DNA from: Ilex aquifolium
Lineage: Eukaryota; Streptophyta; Magnoliopsida; Aquifoliales; Aquifoliaceae
DNA length: 64,000 nt
Direction: 5' to 3'
Assembly (NCBI GenBank): GCA_951799425.1
Contig: OX637393.1
Location: forward strand, 4,883,001-4,947,000
Shown here: positions 34,161 through 46,181 of the stretch, in pieces
Layout of the letters: the number at the start of each line of letters is the position of its first letter
How positions within the stretch are numbered: the stretch's first letter is position 1
Translations under genes and position numbers: made by a program
Notes under the pieces: model-generated
What the model was told of the DNA's origin: nothing
Databases searched by the model: none
Seen by the model: only the letters and a program-made list of their open reading frames with translations

Positions 34161-34654
34161 CGAATAGAATAAATCTTTAACGTTGTTGATGATAATTGTC
34201 GAATTTAATATTGTGAGTTGACCGCAACGATGTCGTTAGGACATTGGATTTACGTGCTGTTCATTTAGATATTTCATGAGAATCTTCAATGCCTGGTGGA
34301 CAAATCTTCCCACGCTTACCTAGAATCCCATGTTCAAGAACAGTAAAAAGCTTATTTTATTCATCCTAGTTTTTTCCTTGGGGTAAGTACAATGATGTTC
34401 AAAGCATTTTCGGTACCGTAGACGATCTGTGATATTGATATGCTCTGATTCAAAACATCACGTATAACAATTCGGTTGAATTGTTGAAGACGTTTCTGAA
34501 ATATTATTATTAAATAAGTTGATAGTGTTCTACAATGTTACGTTATGACTTGAGTCTTTCACCATTTTTTAAAAGAAGAAATAAAATATCTCAAATTCTT
34601 TGAAATTCATCTGATTACGGGTATATTTGACAAGCTAGCTTTGGCCATCAATTC
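34161..34654. other. Spacer, no gene seen
   Basis: Lies between the presumed HsfA4 leader and the hAT element. Nothing coding was recognised. Part may be the HsfA4 promoter. Confidence 0.4.
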
Positions 34655-35931
34655 TAGGAATGATAGTGGACCACGTACTTGCTTAAAAAAACTCCGTCCA
34701 TCTTGGTTCATCTTTGTTAACGGGTATAATTTTTATCTTCATCCCCGTCCGCGAGTAAATTTGTAATTCCCGCATTCGCCTTCACCTCTGCCCCCACCCT
34801 CATCCACCTTACTCGCCCAAGCCCAAGTCTAAGTCAACATAATCCAAAATTCTAAATAAATCTAACATTCTAAATGATGATGCACAAAACTGTCTCGTGC
34901 AAGATTAACAGTCGAATGTGTGAAGAAGTGTAATTAATGAACAATAAATAAGCAATCAATGACAAAAACAGTAAATATTGAGTCAACACACAGATATATA
35001 GTGGTTTGATCCGGGTGACCTACTCCACTATCTGAAACGACAACGATGACCGGTGACTCTTTATTGATGAATAGAGTAAAAGATAGAAAAGGCTTTGGAA
35101 GAGGTACAATAGCTAGGAGAGAGAAGTTATGTGTGTAGATGTAGAGAGGTATGTTGGGATGTCAAGTGTCTTGAGAGATCTCTAGGTGTCCTCTCTCATG
35201 TGGAGAAGACTTACAATTTATAGGTATGTTGATGCGGTGACATGAGGTGGTGACGTGAGGGAGAGGACACTACTTCTTCGGGGAGGATAGTTACAAAAGG
35301 TAAGTACAATTAATGTAGGATTGATTTTTCTGAATGTGTATCCCGATAATCTCTCTCCCACGTGCTCTTATCTACCCGGGCTCCTCGGATCTTGGACTGG
35401 GCCGAATTGGTGAATCGGGTCTTGGCTGTCTTTTAGCTGACTTGGGCTTGCTTGATTTATTGAGTCTGGCCCAGTTGGATTTGGGTTCATCACTAAATAA
35501 TATAACATAATTATAGAATATCATAACATAATTAAAAGTTTATCTCCCTTGTAAATCCAACACAATATTATGCAACACAACATAATGTAACATAACATAA
35601 TCTAACATAAAAAAAATATAAAAATACAAAGATCTACACTTTTACAAGCCAAAACCATGAAAAAAAAATCAAAAAACAAAATAATTTTCAAAAGAAAAAA
35701 TCATTCAATAATATGTAGATTTGTATTTACAGCAACATGTGTATATATATATATAATAACGGGTAAAGCGGGGCGGGGGTAAGTGTCAATCCATCCCCGC
35801 CTTCATCCTCACACGAGTTTATACGAGTATTCTCGTATACGTCCACAGTCCAATACGTATAGTCCATTCTTAGTCGAAATGAGACAGATTTGGATAAATA
35901 CTCATTTTTACCCGATCCACTGCCATCCCTA
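34655..35931. mobile_element. hAT element, second copy, interrupted by a solo LTR
   Basis: The ends TAGGAATGATAGTGGACC and, mirrored at the right, TAGGGATGGCAGTGGATCGG match the element at 1286-2080, in inverted orientation. Internal words are shared as well (cgcgagtaaatt and its complement; gcccaagcccaag). The flanking 8-mers atcaattc and accaagtc agree at six of eight positions, a decayed target duplication. The solo LTR at 34875-35492 is inserted in it. No transposase is present. Confidence 0.78.
34875..35492 (+). mobile_element. Solo LTR, family 1 copy B, inside a hAT element
   Basis: A 618-bp unit with ends TGATGATGCACAAAAC and GGGTTCATCA, flanked on both sides by the 5-mer CTAAA (34870-34874 and 35493-35497). 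It aligns over its length with 2596-3167 (shared: gtgcaagattaacagtcgaa-like start, tatagtggtt, ctttattgatgaatag, acttacaatttatag). Internal region absent: a solo-LTR fossil, younger than the hAT element that hosts it. Confidence 0.82.
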
Positions 35932-36050
35932 ACCAAGTCAATATAGTCCTAGATGTAGCTCAATGGGGTAAGGCATTTGATACCTACATGATCCCTTAAA
36001 ACTCATTTATATTTTAAATAATCATTTATTATTCTTTTTCTTTTCTTCAA

Positions 36051-36425
36051 GGGTTAATATCAGTTTTAATTCTTAAACCATATATTTTTTATCAGTTTAG
36101 TCATCATTGTATTAATTTTATCAATTTAGTCCTTAAAGTATTCAATTCGTATCATTTTGGTCCCTACATAGATGGACCATTAAGTTTTTTGATGGAAATA
36201 ACTACGTGTCGTTTTTTTAGATGGTATCACATACCTAATATGTGATCATTCTGTCAAAACCTTAATAGTCTGTCTATATAGAGATCAAAATAATACGAAT
36301 GGAATATCTTAGGATTAAAATGACAAGAATTGAATACTTTAAGGACCAAATTAATAAAATTGATATAATGAGGACTAAACTGACAAAAAAATATATATTT
36401 TAGGTACAAAAAATGCTATAAACCC
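36051..36425. mobile_element. Mutator-like TIR element, second copy of the 29997-30492 type
   Basis: The left arm begins gggttaatatcagttttaat and includes tcattttggtccctac. The mirrored right arm begins gggtttatagcattttttgt and includes tttggtccttaaagtattca. Arms of about 130-170 bases make up most of its 375 bp. A 9-bp flanking repeat is not clean. It is non-coding. Confidence 0.6.
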
Positions 36426-37257
36426 TTTTTTAATTATGTAATTTAAAATTAAAATGAACATGGAGAAAATAAGAGAAAGGTATGGGTGGATTGGTAGGGT
36501 TGTCTTTATATTGAGAGTGTATTAGTTGAGTTGTTTGACATTGGGGCCGTGCCAATAAGATAATATTTTTTATAAAAAAAAAAAAATTTGGATGAATTTT
36601 AAATGATTAAATTGAATTAATTTTGACAATTATTTTATTTTTTATAAGTTACAAATTCAACTTTGTAATTATAATATTAGATTTGTTACCATGTTTTATA
36701 ATTTAAAAATTCAACTTTGTTATGGTGTTAGTGCTGATGTGCGGTGCCGAAAAAAGCACAGTGACAAATCACCAGGCTATGACACTGGTCGGTTACGTGC
36801 CTTGTGCTCTAGGCATCTCTTAGGCCTCTCTTATAATTAACCAGCATCTAGTATGCTACTAAGGTATACTTTTTTTTATTATTATTTTTGGTTAGACTAC
36901 GATATTCGAATTTATAATTTTAAAATTTAATAGCGGGACATTGACTATTAGGCTAATCGAATCTATAACTTTAAAATTTAATCTCTCTCACACACACATG
37001 TAGGGTCGTGAGATAAATCAAATTTAGTTTTGGGTTACTTAAGTTTGTATTGAAAAATGAACAAAATATGATTAAATTCTTGAATTCATTTATTATTTAA
37101 GCATAACCCAAAACAACTTGTTGGTCGATTCGGATGACTTGTTTGTAACGCTATATAAATTTTTTATGCTAAAAAATAACAAAAAAGAACACCACTAGCT
37201 TGAAGAATAAGACATTTCACTCCTAATAAAAAAAAAATTATGGTTTTCGATTTACTT
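36426..37257. other. Intergenic, no gene seen
   Basis: AT-rich, with a short internal near-repeat of the phrase cgaatttataattttaaaat (about 36908 and 36958). No gene was recognised. Confidence 0.4.
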
Positions 37258-38251
37258 GGTGCTGTTTGGTAATACGATGTTTTCGTTTTTTTTTTTGTTT
37301 TTTTTTTCATTTTGTGGCAAAAACAAAAAAATGTTTGATGAATGTTTTCATTTTTTTTTACTGCTCTGTTTTAAAAACAATGCCAAAATATGAAAATATT
37401 AAAAATGATATTTTTGAAAACATCAAAAAACACAAACAAGCGGCAACTCCCATTGCCCATTTAATGAGGTATGGACTTCAAACCTTCTCCACAACAAAAT
37501 ATCATTTTTTTTCCTTACCATATAAATGTCAACCCTCTCCAACTCCACAACAAAATATCCTTCTTCGAACAAGCTCCTCCAACCCTCTCCCACTCCATAG
37601 ATGTCTCCAACTCTGGCGAACAAGCTTCTCCAACTCCAGCAACATCTCCATCTCCGGCGAAGATTTCCATCTCAACCTTCTCTATTTTGGTGGTGGTGAT
37701 GGGTTTTAGGTGGTGGTGGGTTTTGGGGATGGGGGTGGATTTCAGGGGGTGGTGCTGGGGGTGGGTGGTGCTGGGTTTCAAGGGATGGGGATGGGTTTCG
37801 GTGGTAGTGGGTTTTGGGGATGGGGGTGGGTTTCGGGGATGAAGGTGAGGTTAGGTGGTGGCGGGTTTCAGGGGATGGGGGTGAGGGTGGGTTTTGGTAG
37901 TGGTGGGTTTCAGGGATGGGGGTGGTGAATTTCAGGGGGTTGCTGGGTTTTGCAAAAGGGTTGTGGGGGTGGGTTTCGGTGGTGGTGGTGGGTGTTTTGG
38001 TGGTGATAGGTGGTTGGGTGTTTGGTGGTATTGGGTATTGAATTTTTTGTATAATACAAAACATGTTTTTTATTTTTATTTTTATAATTTTTTAAATATA
38101 AATGACTACCAACACATGTTTTATATTTTCAATTTTTATCACAAAAAAAAAAAAAACAAAAATTAAGTTTATTTTTTTTAATAAAAAAACAAAAATTAAT
38201 TTTATTTTTTTTAATAAAAAAACATAAAAACGAAAACATTATCAAACGCAC
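37258..38251. mobile_element. hAT-like non-autonomous element carrying a G-rich minisatellite
   Basis: The ends GGTGCTGTTTGGTAATACGA and, mirrored, GGGTGCGTTTGATAATGTTT, followed on both sides by TTTTCG, are related to the CTCGTTTGGTAACG ends at 56170-57421. The left third is AT-rich, the centre encodes only Pro/Thr/His-rich artefacts, and a G/T-rich minisatellite fills 37688-38040. No transposase is seen. A target duplication was not identified. Confidence 0.55.
37688..38040 (+). repeat. G/T-rich minisatellite
   Basis: Degenerate tandem units of the form ggtggtgggttttggggatg / ggggtgggtttc, repeated about a dozen times, with nearly all G on the + strand. Many GGG and GGGG runs at short spacing give strong quadruplex potential. 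The unit length varies, around 30-40 bp. Confidence 0.8.
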
Positions 38252-40281
38252 CCTTATTCAATTCAATTCAATTCAAATGGACTTTGAACATACCAAACAC
38301 ACAAGGCTGGGATGTGATTATCTTTTTCAGAACTTATTTGACTTTAAGTACCACCTCCAAACTTATCATCCTTTAAGTCATCTTTTTCATCAAATAGTTG
38401 TCAATAAGTACACATTTTAAAATATTTCCAAATTTTTTTTGAAATATATTCCATAATTACTCCTACCATAAATAGTGCATACCTAATTGACAACTTTTAT
38501 ATTTTCAATATCTAAATATTAGAATGTGAGACTTTTAAGGTTCCTTTTATATGTTGAGTGTGTTACTATTTGATATTACTATGTTTTTATTGAACGTTTT
38601 ACTGTTTGATGTTACTATTTTTATGTTAAGCGTGTTACTGTTTAATATATATATATTAATATAAACATAATTTTAATGCTAACACAATTTTCAAGATTTG
38701 AGTTGTTAATAATAATACAATTCTCAATTTAGGAGTTGTTAGTTTTTTCAAACAAGTTTTGACTAAATATAACTATTGAGGGTATTTGGACAATATAGAT
38801 CAAAATAGATTTATTTTCAAATAAGTTTTTTGAGTGTATTTAACCCCGAATAAGTCTACAAAAAATGACCGACCTCCCTAAGCCCCTTTTACTCCTTTCA
38901 CTTTCCTACTGTCGCCTCAGAAAAAGCTGAGTTCTTACAAATTAGGTGAAAAACATACACGAGGGGATAGATAAGGTTCGCCTCACATTTTTTTTTTTTA
39001 CTATATTTGTGATTATTTTTATCATATTTGTGAATATTTTTACCATTATTATGGTACTCAAAAATATAATAAAAATAATTATCACAACAATGATAAAAAT
39101 ATTCACAACAGTGAAAAAAATATCAACAAATGGGATAAAAATACCCATAAATGTGATAAATCACCTACAAAAATGATAATTTTTTTTTGTTTTGGAAAAA
39201 AATGGTAAAAATAGTTACAAAAAATATAGTAAAAACACTCACAATAATAATAAAAAATATCCACAAAAAACGATAAATCACTCATAAAAATAATAAAATT
39301 TTTAATTATAAAATAACCCACAAAAATTATAAAAAAACTTATTAAAATAATAAAAATTAGAGGTATGGTACCGAAATTTTATTTTCGATACTAATCAATC
39401 CCAAAAAAATGTTTAATAGTATTATTAGATGCTTTTGCAATCACATTAATCCCCAAAAACATAAGAAAAAGATATGGACCAAAAGTCAAATGTTCTCATT
39501 TAGCCTTGCAAGCCTAATCATAGCAATGACCTGGTTCTTTCTTTGGCATTCCCAGTCTTATTACCCTCACCTTTACAGAAAAAAAGGTAAACTATTATAC
39601 TTTATACCCTTCCATATAGGTGTTACTTGCAATTAAACCCAAATTGTTTCAATTACAACATATATTTCATCAAAGTTTGAATTAATCCTTCTCCTCAACT
39701 GTTGATCATCAAAAGTGAGGAACATTGATCACGTGGATCTCACATGATCCAAGACTTAACCAAAAAGATACAATTATTTCTATTTTCTTACAAAATAAAT
39801 CTAAAAAGTTCAAAATGTTTCTCTTAGCATAAAATCCCCCACCACGAATAGTTCTAGTCACATTGCAATCACTTAATTTTTCTCAATTGTGCAGTCACAA
39901 CCAACACAAATCCTAAAACCCTTAGCTACTCTCTGCAATATTGCGATCACCATACATAAACATCGACAATAAATAAGATATATTTATCTTTATCTTTTTA
40001 CTTGTATCTTTCTATTGTATGAACATATAACGATCTGTTTCTCTTTATGTGTCTACAACAGGAAATATGCGACACGAAAGACTAAAGGGTACCAAAGTGA
40101 TATTGAAATATCGATAAACCCATTAGAGAATTTGAATGACCTTAAACTTTAGGGGGGCTCATTTAATGGAAATGAAACTATAAGGGACTGGTTGCAGACA
40201 ATCCTAAATGGGAGGGTGAAAGTGTAATTTAATCACACTAAACAAATTATGTCGATACCTATATCTTTATCTATATCTATA
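38252..40281. other. Gene-free AT-rich stretch
   Basis: No gene is seen. At 38985-39360 there is a low-complexity block in which words such as aaaaatatccacaaa, gtgataaatca and tgtgaatattttt recur on both strands, forming imperfect inverted repeats and artificial Ile/Lys-rich frames. Confidence 0.4.
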
Positions 40282-41632
40282 TCTATACTACTAATAAAAA
40301 TACCTTAAGAAAAATTTTTGAATCTCTATTTTACTCGTATAAAAGGATTACAAAAATCATTATATTCTTTCACAATTAAATATTTAAATTACCATTATAT
40401 CTTTATGTATTTAAATCTCTAAATTATCTATAACATCTTTTTTAATTATCTATTATCTATGTATCAATTTCTATAAAATAAAATTAATTGACTATATTAC
40501 CATTAAAAAAATATGCATCATTATATTTTTAATAAAATATTCAAAAAATTTCAAAAACTCCATTAATATAATATTACTTATTTCAACAACGATAACATTA
40601 TGCCTATGTATGTATATTTATTTTTCATCGAAAAGTTTAACTCTTTCAGTTCTAAGATAAAAAATAATCGTCTATATAGTTTTTTAATTCAATTTATGTT
40701 ACATCAGTATAATTCTTTAGTCACAATAAACTTTCTAAGTTGTACTAAGATTTTATGTAAAAATAAATATTGTAGTGTATTTTTTAAGTAAAATTTGAAT
40801 TTTTTAAAATTTTAATATACTTGATAATATATATTATATAGTAATATATTAAATCTTATCCCAATTGACCTAACTAATTTATAATTACAGTAAGGTTCCA
40901 ATGTGATTAATATATTGACAATTATTTTTATTTTATTTAAGGAATTATAAGTAGTCTCCTAATCAAATAAATTTCAAAAAAATTAATTTCTTAAACATTA
41001 TGCCTATGTATGTATATTTATTTTTCATCGAAAAGTTTAACTCTTTCAGTTCTAAGATAAAAAATAATCGTCTATATAGTTTTTTAATTCAATTTATGTT
41101 ACATCAGTATAATTCTTTAGTCACAATAAACTTTCTAAGTTGTACTAAGATTTTATGTAAAAATAAATATCGTAGTGTATTTTTTAAGTAAAATTTGAAT
41201 TTTTTAAAATTTTAATATACTTGATAATATATATTATATAGTAATATATTAAATCTTATCCCAATTGACCTAACTAATTTATAATTACAGTAAGGTTCCA
41301 ATGTGATTAATATATTGACAATTATTTTTATTTTATTTAAGGAATTATAAGTAGTCTCCTAATCAAATAAATTTCAAAAAAATTAATTTCTTAAATATTA
41401 CTAAAAAATCAATCTCAATCACAAAATTTTAAAAAATAGAACTTTAACTAATTTTTTTTTTTTATAGTTAGAATAAAGAATTTTAAGAACATACGTTTTT
41501 TTCATAATTTTATAATAAAATATAAACAATTAAAAGTTAAATTTAATAAATTTGAGATAATATTTAATTTAAATATAAATATATATATACATTTTATTAA
41601 TTTTTGTTTATAAAAATTATTCACACGCCTAG
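40282..41632 (+). mobile_element. Non-autonomous Helitron, copy 2, upstream of the BEH4-like gene
   Basis: Starts TCTATACTACTAATAAAAAT after an A and ends cacacgCCTAG before a T, the A|T insertion and CTAG end expected of a Helitron. The terminal hairpin is shorter than in copy 1. The interior aligns with 13211-14921 and holds a 400-bp tandem duplication. It ends 383 bp before the BEH4-like start codon. No Rep/helicase. Confidence 0.7.
40594..41393. repeat. 400-bp tandem duplication within Helitron copy 2
   Basis: Positions 40594-40993 and 40994-41393 are the same 400-bp sequence, apart from a T/C difference at 40771/41171 and a C/T near the far end of the units. Near identity shows a very recent duplication compared with the rest of the element. 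Confidence 0.93.
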
Positions 41633-42015
41633 TTCCCAAAAAAAATCCTCATCCTCCTTTTCCAACTTCTTTCCTAGCATGTCCCCCCCCACCCCCCCGC
41701 CCCCCCTCTGTTTTTTTTCTCCCTTTGAAAAGACTAAACACGTGCGCCACCCCCCAAATTTCCAGGACTGGAAAAAACCGCGAAATTGCACTCTCGTAAT
41801 TTACTCTTCATCCATGGGCAAACTCAACCCACCCCCATATTTAGCTCACCTTCCCCGACACTAAACCCCTCATTGATTCAACTCCTGCATCGGTCAACCG
41901 GGTCCACCACCGGTTCACTACCAATCAATACGCCACCGGTTAGCCAAATCCAAACCCGGTTCTTCAATTTTCCGACTGAGCAACCCCCCCAAACGGCGTA
42001 GTTTTTGGTTTTGGT
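41633..42015 (+). promoter_or_regulatory. Promoter/5' leader of the BEH4-like gene
   Basis: This 383-bp stretch is compressed between the Helitron end and the start codon. It is C/T-rich, with C runs at about 41682-41706, and is followed by repeated accggtt words (about 41896-41960). This looks like a proximal promoter and leader rather than coding sequence. No certain TATA box is seen after the Helitron. Confidence 0.5.
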
Positions 42016-45000
42016 ATGACGTCTGGGACGAGGCTTCCGACATGGAAGGAGAGAGAGAACAACAAGCGGAGGGAGAGGCGGCGACGAGCGATCGCCGCGA
42101 AGATCTTCACCGGACTGAGGATGTACGGTAACTTTAAGCTGCCCAAGCACTGTGACAACAACGAGGTCTTGAAGGCTTTGTGTAACGAAGCTGGTTGGAT
42201 TGTTGAAGAAGATGGCACTACCTATAGAAAGGTAAGAACCGCTCAATTCACCAATTCTCTCTTTTTCTCTCTCTCGATTTTGTTCACTGGTTTGAAGTGC
42301 GTCGTTTAGCAACGAGTTGGGGATGGGGAAGAGAAATTGAGACGGCGATAATGGATCTGGAATCCTTTTTCATTTTTTGGTATTTGATTTTTTTCCTTCG
42401 AAAATAAATAGAAAAGTAGGTGATATTAAGGATAGCTGTGGATTCATAGTTTTATGATTTTATCAAACTCCAATATGCTAAAGTGCGCTGAGAAGGTTTG
42501 CAGAGATAAGCTTTTGATTTGCAGCACTGAGAAGGTCCTCTCTCGTTTGTGTTGCGCTGTTTGATAACGTGCGCGATGCATTTGGCGTATGTTAGCAGGA
42601 GAACGAATCAGAGGTGTGAACTGTAGGTATTGAAAGGTAAACATGCGCGATCGCCTCTGGTGAGAGTATCTTCATGCTGATTTGACGGTTCAGATCGGCT
42701 GAGTCTTTTGTCCTCCCGGCGTACGATAGATCAGTTGGACTGTGATTTCCATTGAACGCACGAAACACAATAAGATTCTCTCTGCACGTGTAAATAGCAA
42801 TCCACAGTCCGAGAGAAACTGAAACCACATCGCGGGAGATTGTCCATTAGACAACATTACCCCTCATCATTTCCACAATTCTCTTCCCCTAACCCCCACC
42901 GGAGCTTGTACATTTGTAATTCTTTAGGGCTAGTTTTGTCATTTGAAGTACTAATTCATCTCCTTTCTTACCATCTCGAAAGTAAGCGTGTGTGTGTGTG
43001 TGTGAGAGAGAGACAGAGAGAGAGAGAGGGAGGAGATTAAGGTCTGGTTATGGCACCCAAAAATAATTTTTTTAGCATAATACCTTCACTTTTTAATAAT
43101 TAAATTTTTATAACTTATATTTTATTATCTTATATTACTTATTTATTTTTAAGATCAATGTTTATACATCAAACCAAGATCAACAATTCTTGATTAATTT
43201 TGATATACCGACCAAAAAAAAAAAAAAATTCAATATGCTACTGATATTTATATTTTTGTTGAGGTGCTGTATACTTATCCCAATAATAAATTTTTTTTGG
43301 GCATTATACCTAAAATAATTGTAATTATAAGTTATTTATAATTATGACAATAATGAAGTAAAATAATAAAATTACAAAAATTATTTTTTTGGGCTTTGTA
43401 GTGAAGCATGGAGTGTGGGCCCTTGCTGTTTTCTTTTGGGGTTTTGTTATTGTTTTTTGTATGGTTAAAGCATAGAAGAAAGAGAAAGTATGATATCAAA
43501 TCTTTGGATTCCCCAACTTTTTAATGTTTTTTTTTTATGCTGTAGAACGTGTGGGCTTAATTTTGAAATTCAATGAATTGAATGAGGAAGCTGTAGCTAA
43601 TTGGTTGTGGAGGTAACTTGTCGTGGTGAGCAATATAATCATGGTTGACATTATTACCTTCCTTTATAAAAGTTTTGTGTATAGGCTATAGTTGACAATA
43701 AGTATTTTTTTTTAGTAAATTGTATTTTGGCCCCTTTAACTATGACCATGGTCTCACTTTGTCCCTATCAACTACTTGAATTGGTTATTCATTGACCCAA
43801 TATCAAACTTTCGTCATGTTTGGGACGGAAAATGTCTACATGTACAATATATGTTTTTAATGTCCTAATCATAGTTGTAGATGCAACATGAGGAATATGA
43901 TAGTTGAGGGGGCAATGTGGGATCGATGTTAAACCATCATAGTTGAAGGGGTAGTGTGAGATAGGGAATATTTTCATTGGAGGGGTGTTAGTGGAGAATA
44001 AGAGTTATACACATCTACATTTTTTGTCAGAATTGATGATTTTAGGCTTTCCACACTAGAACCCTGGTATTGTTGCATTATGCATCAGAGATTCAGAAGT
44101 TTAGATTTTGGTATTCAGGGTGGCTTCCATGTGGGCCTCCAAAAGTGCTGAACATTATTTGTGATGAAAGGTATCTGGATTACTGTTTTCTCACAGTATG
44201 ATAACCTTCTGCAAAGTAGTGGATGTTGTGGATCATGGCACATCAGTGTTTGATGGATTGAGATGCATTTACTGATGGATCTTACCTGGTATTGGTGACA
44301 AAAATGGTTTGTTGGTTTCATGTTTTTGGTCATGTGAATCTAGACAAATTATGTGGATGCTCATATGGTCCAAATAATTAGGAAGATTTGGGATGGCGTA
44401 GTGGCGTTACCATAGGGAACATCATGATCCATGGTTGTGATATGAGTCTCCTATTCCCTCTCTCCGGGTGTGCAACTCCTATATTATAAAGGAATTTGTA
44501 ATCATTCCTAATCTCTAACAATAAGAAAAGAAAAATTGACCAAATACTCAATTCCTCCTTTTATTATGGTTGATTTCCTTATGTGGGATCCATTAGATTG
44601 TGGGATCCCTTTTTACTTATGTTGATTGGCAAAGTTTTAATGAACTAGAGGAAAGCTGCAAAGCATGAGTTTGCTTGACCTTCACAGAGCCCGATTCAAA
44701 TGGTTTACACAAGGGGGACCTTAGCCTGTCAGCAATAAGATGGCTCTTTATCGACTTTTAGCTTCAATGTGTATGCTTGTGCTTTGGTGGAAGTGAGCTT
44801 AAATCCTCTTCTCTGCCTTATCTGCTTATATTGATGGGATATTATTTTATTAATCTATCCAACGAAGTTCAAGGCAGAATTGAGCTAACAATTTCATTCT
44901 TATCCCATACTTCGTATGTATGAAGCCAGTACCTGGGGATTAGTTTCATGAATGTTTCATATTCCTCATAATTGAGTTATACATTAGCAGAACTATTGTC

Positions 45001-46181
45001 CAGTAATTAAGTGGTTAGTACGTTGTGGTTTATGATTTACTAAGGGCCATTCTTTAGAACCAATTACTTTTGCCACTCAAAAACCCAAGGTCTTGTGAAC
45101 AATTAAAGTGTTTTAAGATTGCATATTGAGTCTGAGAGTTTTGTATTGCAATGAACCGAGTGTTATGTTTTGATCTAGTTGAATCCTACTAATAACAGAT
45201 TAACAGTGGCCAGTATAAGAAGGAAAAATACCCAGACTGTAAACTATTCTGATTAATCATAAGTCCCATATGGCTTGATTAATTTAGTATTTTTGTTTTG
45301 ATTGTTGCTCATCATATTTATTTTCTGCAGGGATGCAAACCTGTGGAACATACTGATATTATGGGTGGTTCAGCATCAGCCAGCCCATGCTCATCATATC
45401 AGCCAAGTCCATGTGCATCTTACAACCCAAGCCCCACAACATCGTCCTTTCCTAGTCCAATCTCATCCCATTATGCTGTCAATTCCAATAATAATGCTGA
45501 TCCTAACTGCCTCATTCCATGGCTTAAAAACCTGTCATCTGGCTCATCACCGCCTTCCTCCAAGCGTCTCTACATAGCTGAAGGTTCTATAAGTGCTCCT
45601 GTTACCCCGCCATTGAGCTCTCCTACTGCCCGAACTCCCAGAATGAAAAGTAATTGGGATGATCCTACTGCTGGCCCAGCCTGGGCCAGGCAGCACTATG
45701 CCTTCCTACCTTCTTCCACCCCACCAAGTCCTGGTCATCAGACCCCGCCTGATTCAGTGTGGCTTTCTGGTGCTCAAACTCCCCAGGATGGGCCATCATC
45801 TCCTACATTCAGCCTTGTCTCATCAAACCCCTTTGCCTTCAAGGAGGCGTTATCAGCTGCAGGGTCTCGGATGTGGACTCCTGGGCAAAGCGGGACATGC
45901 TCTCCAGCAGTTGCAGCTGGTTTTTACCAAACAGCTGATGTTCCAATGCTAGATGTGATTTCAGCTGAGTTTGCATTTGGCAATAACACCAAGGGGCTAG
46001 TGAAGCCATGGGAAGGAGAGCGGATTCATGAAGAATGTGTCTCCGATGATCTTGATCTTACTCTCGGGAACCCTAGCACAAGGTAAGTGGGTATAGTTTT
46101 GTTGTCAAGTGTATGCGTCATAGTTAGATCATGGTAAATGTTGGTGTTGCTACTAATAATATGTTTTCGCATTGCAGATAG
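42016..46181 (+). CDS. BEH4: BES1/BZR1 family transcription factor, BEH4-like
   Basis: Exon 1 is 42016-42231 and exon 2 is 45331-46082, separated by a 3.1-kb intron; a third short exon starts at 46178. The product is 323 residues. The BZR DNA-binding domain is at about 4-90 ([58 protein letters not shown]), which binds E-box/BRRE sites. Next come Ser/Pro-rich GSK3 (BIN2) phosphorylation sites ([37 protein letters not shown] at about 159-177), [13 protein letters not shown] (about 252-264), [11 protein letters not shown] and the EAR-type end [12 protein letters not shown]. It matches remembered Arabidopsis BEH4 along its length. Brassinosteroid signalling is the expected role. The intron between exons 1 and 2 sits at the conserved YRK/GC site. 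The last intron is described separately. If it is retained, the stop is at 46084-46086 with the same protein. Confidence 0.94.
43690..43990. mobile_element. Degraded Mutator-like fragment in BEH4-like intron 1
   Basis: Phrases such as ttttggcccctttaactatg, tctcactttgtccctatcaa and the mirrored catagttgaaggggtagtgt are typical of the same broad class as 29997-30492 (fragments of the form ggtcccttaactat). The copy is decayed and its borders are vague. The rest of the 3.1-kb intron shows no gene. Confidence 0.35.
46083..46177 (+). other. 95-bp intron at the BEH4-like stop codon
   Basis: The donor is ACAAG/GTAAGTGG, a full consensus match, overlapping the TAA stop. A branch-point-like TACTAAT is at 46151-46157, and the acceptor TTTTCGCATTGCAG ends at 46177. 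Splicing joins ACA AG to ATAG, giving Thr-Arg-stop (TAG at 46179-46181). Retention gives Thr-Arg-stop (TAA). The encoded protein is identical either way. Confidence 0.75.

Noticed and set aside
35948-35995. tRNA-like phrase gtagctcaatggggtaaggc
   Set aside because: It resembles an A-box, but no cloverleaf, B-box or A tail follows. At best it is a SINE scrap.
37423-38166. Pro/Thr/His-rich and Gly/Trp-rich frames of up to 147 codons
   Set aside because: They come from the G/T minisatellite inside a hAT-like element, with no domain or plausible start context.
39000-39330. Ile/Lys-rich frames on both strands
   Set aside because: Low-complexity inverted AT-rich repeats explain them.
40600-41191. 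Two identical 63-codon frames 400 bp apart
   Set aside because: The identity is explained by the 400-bp tandem duplication of a Helitron. Composition is that of AT-rich non-coding DNA.
44340-44700. LTR-like stretch with tattataaaggaatttgtaa in the BEH4-like intron
   Set aside because: It has some look of an LTR promoter, but I could not find TG...CA ends with a target duplication.
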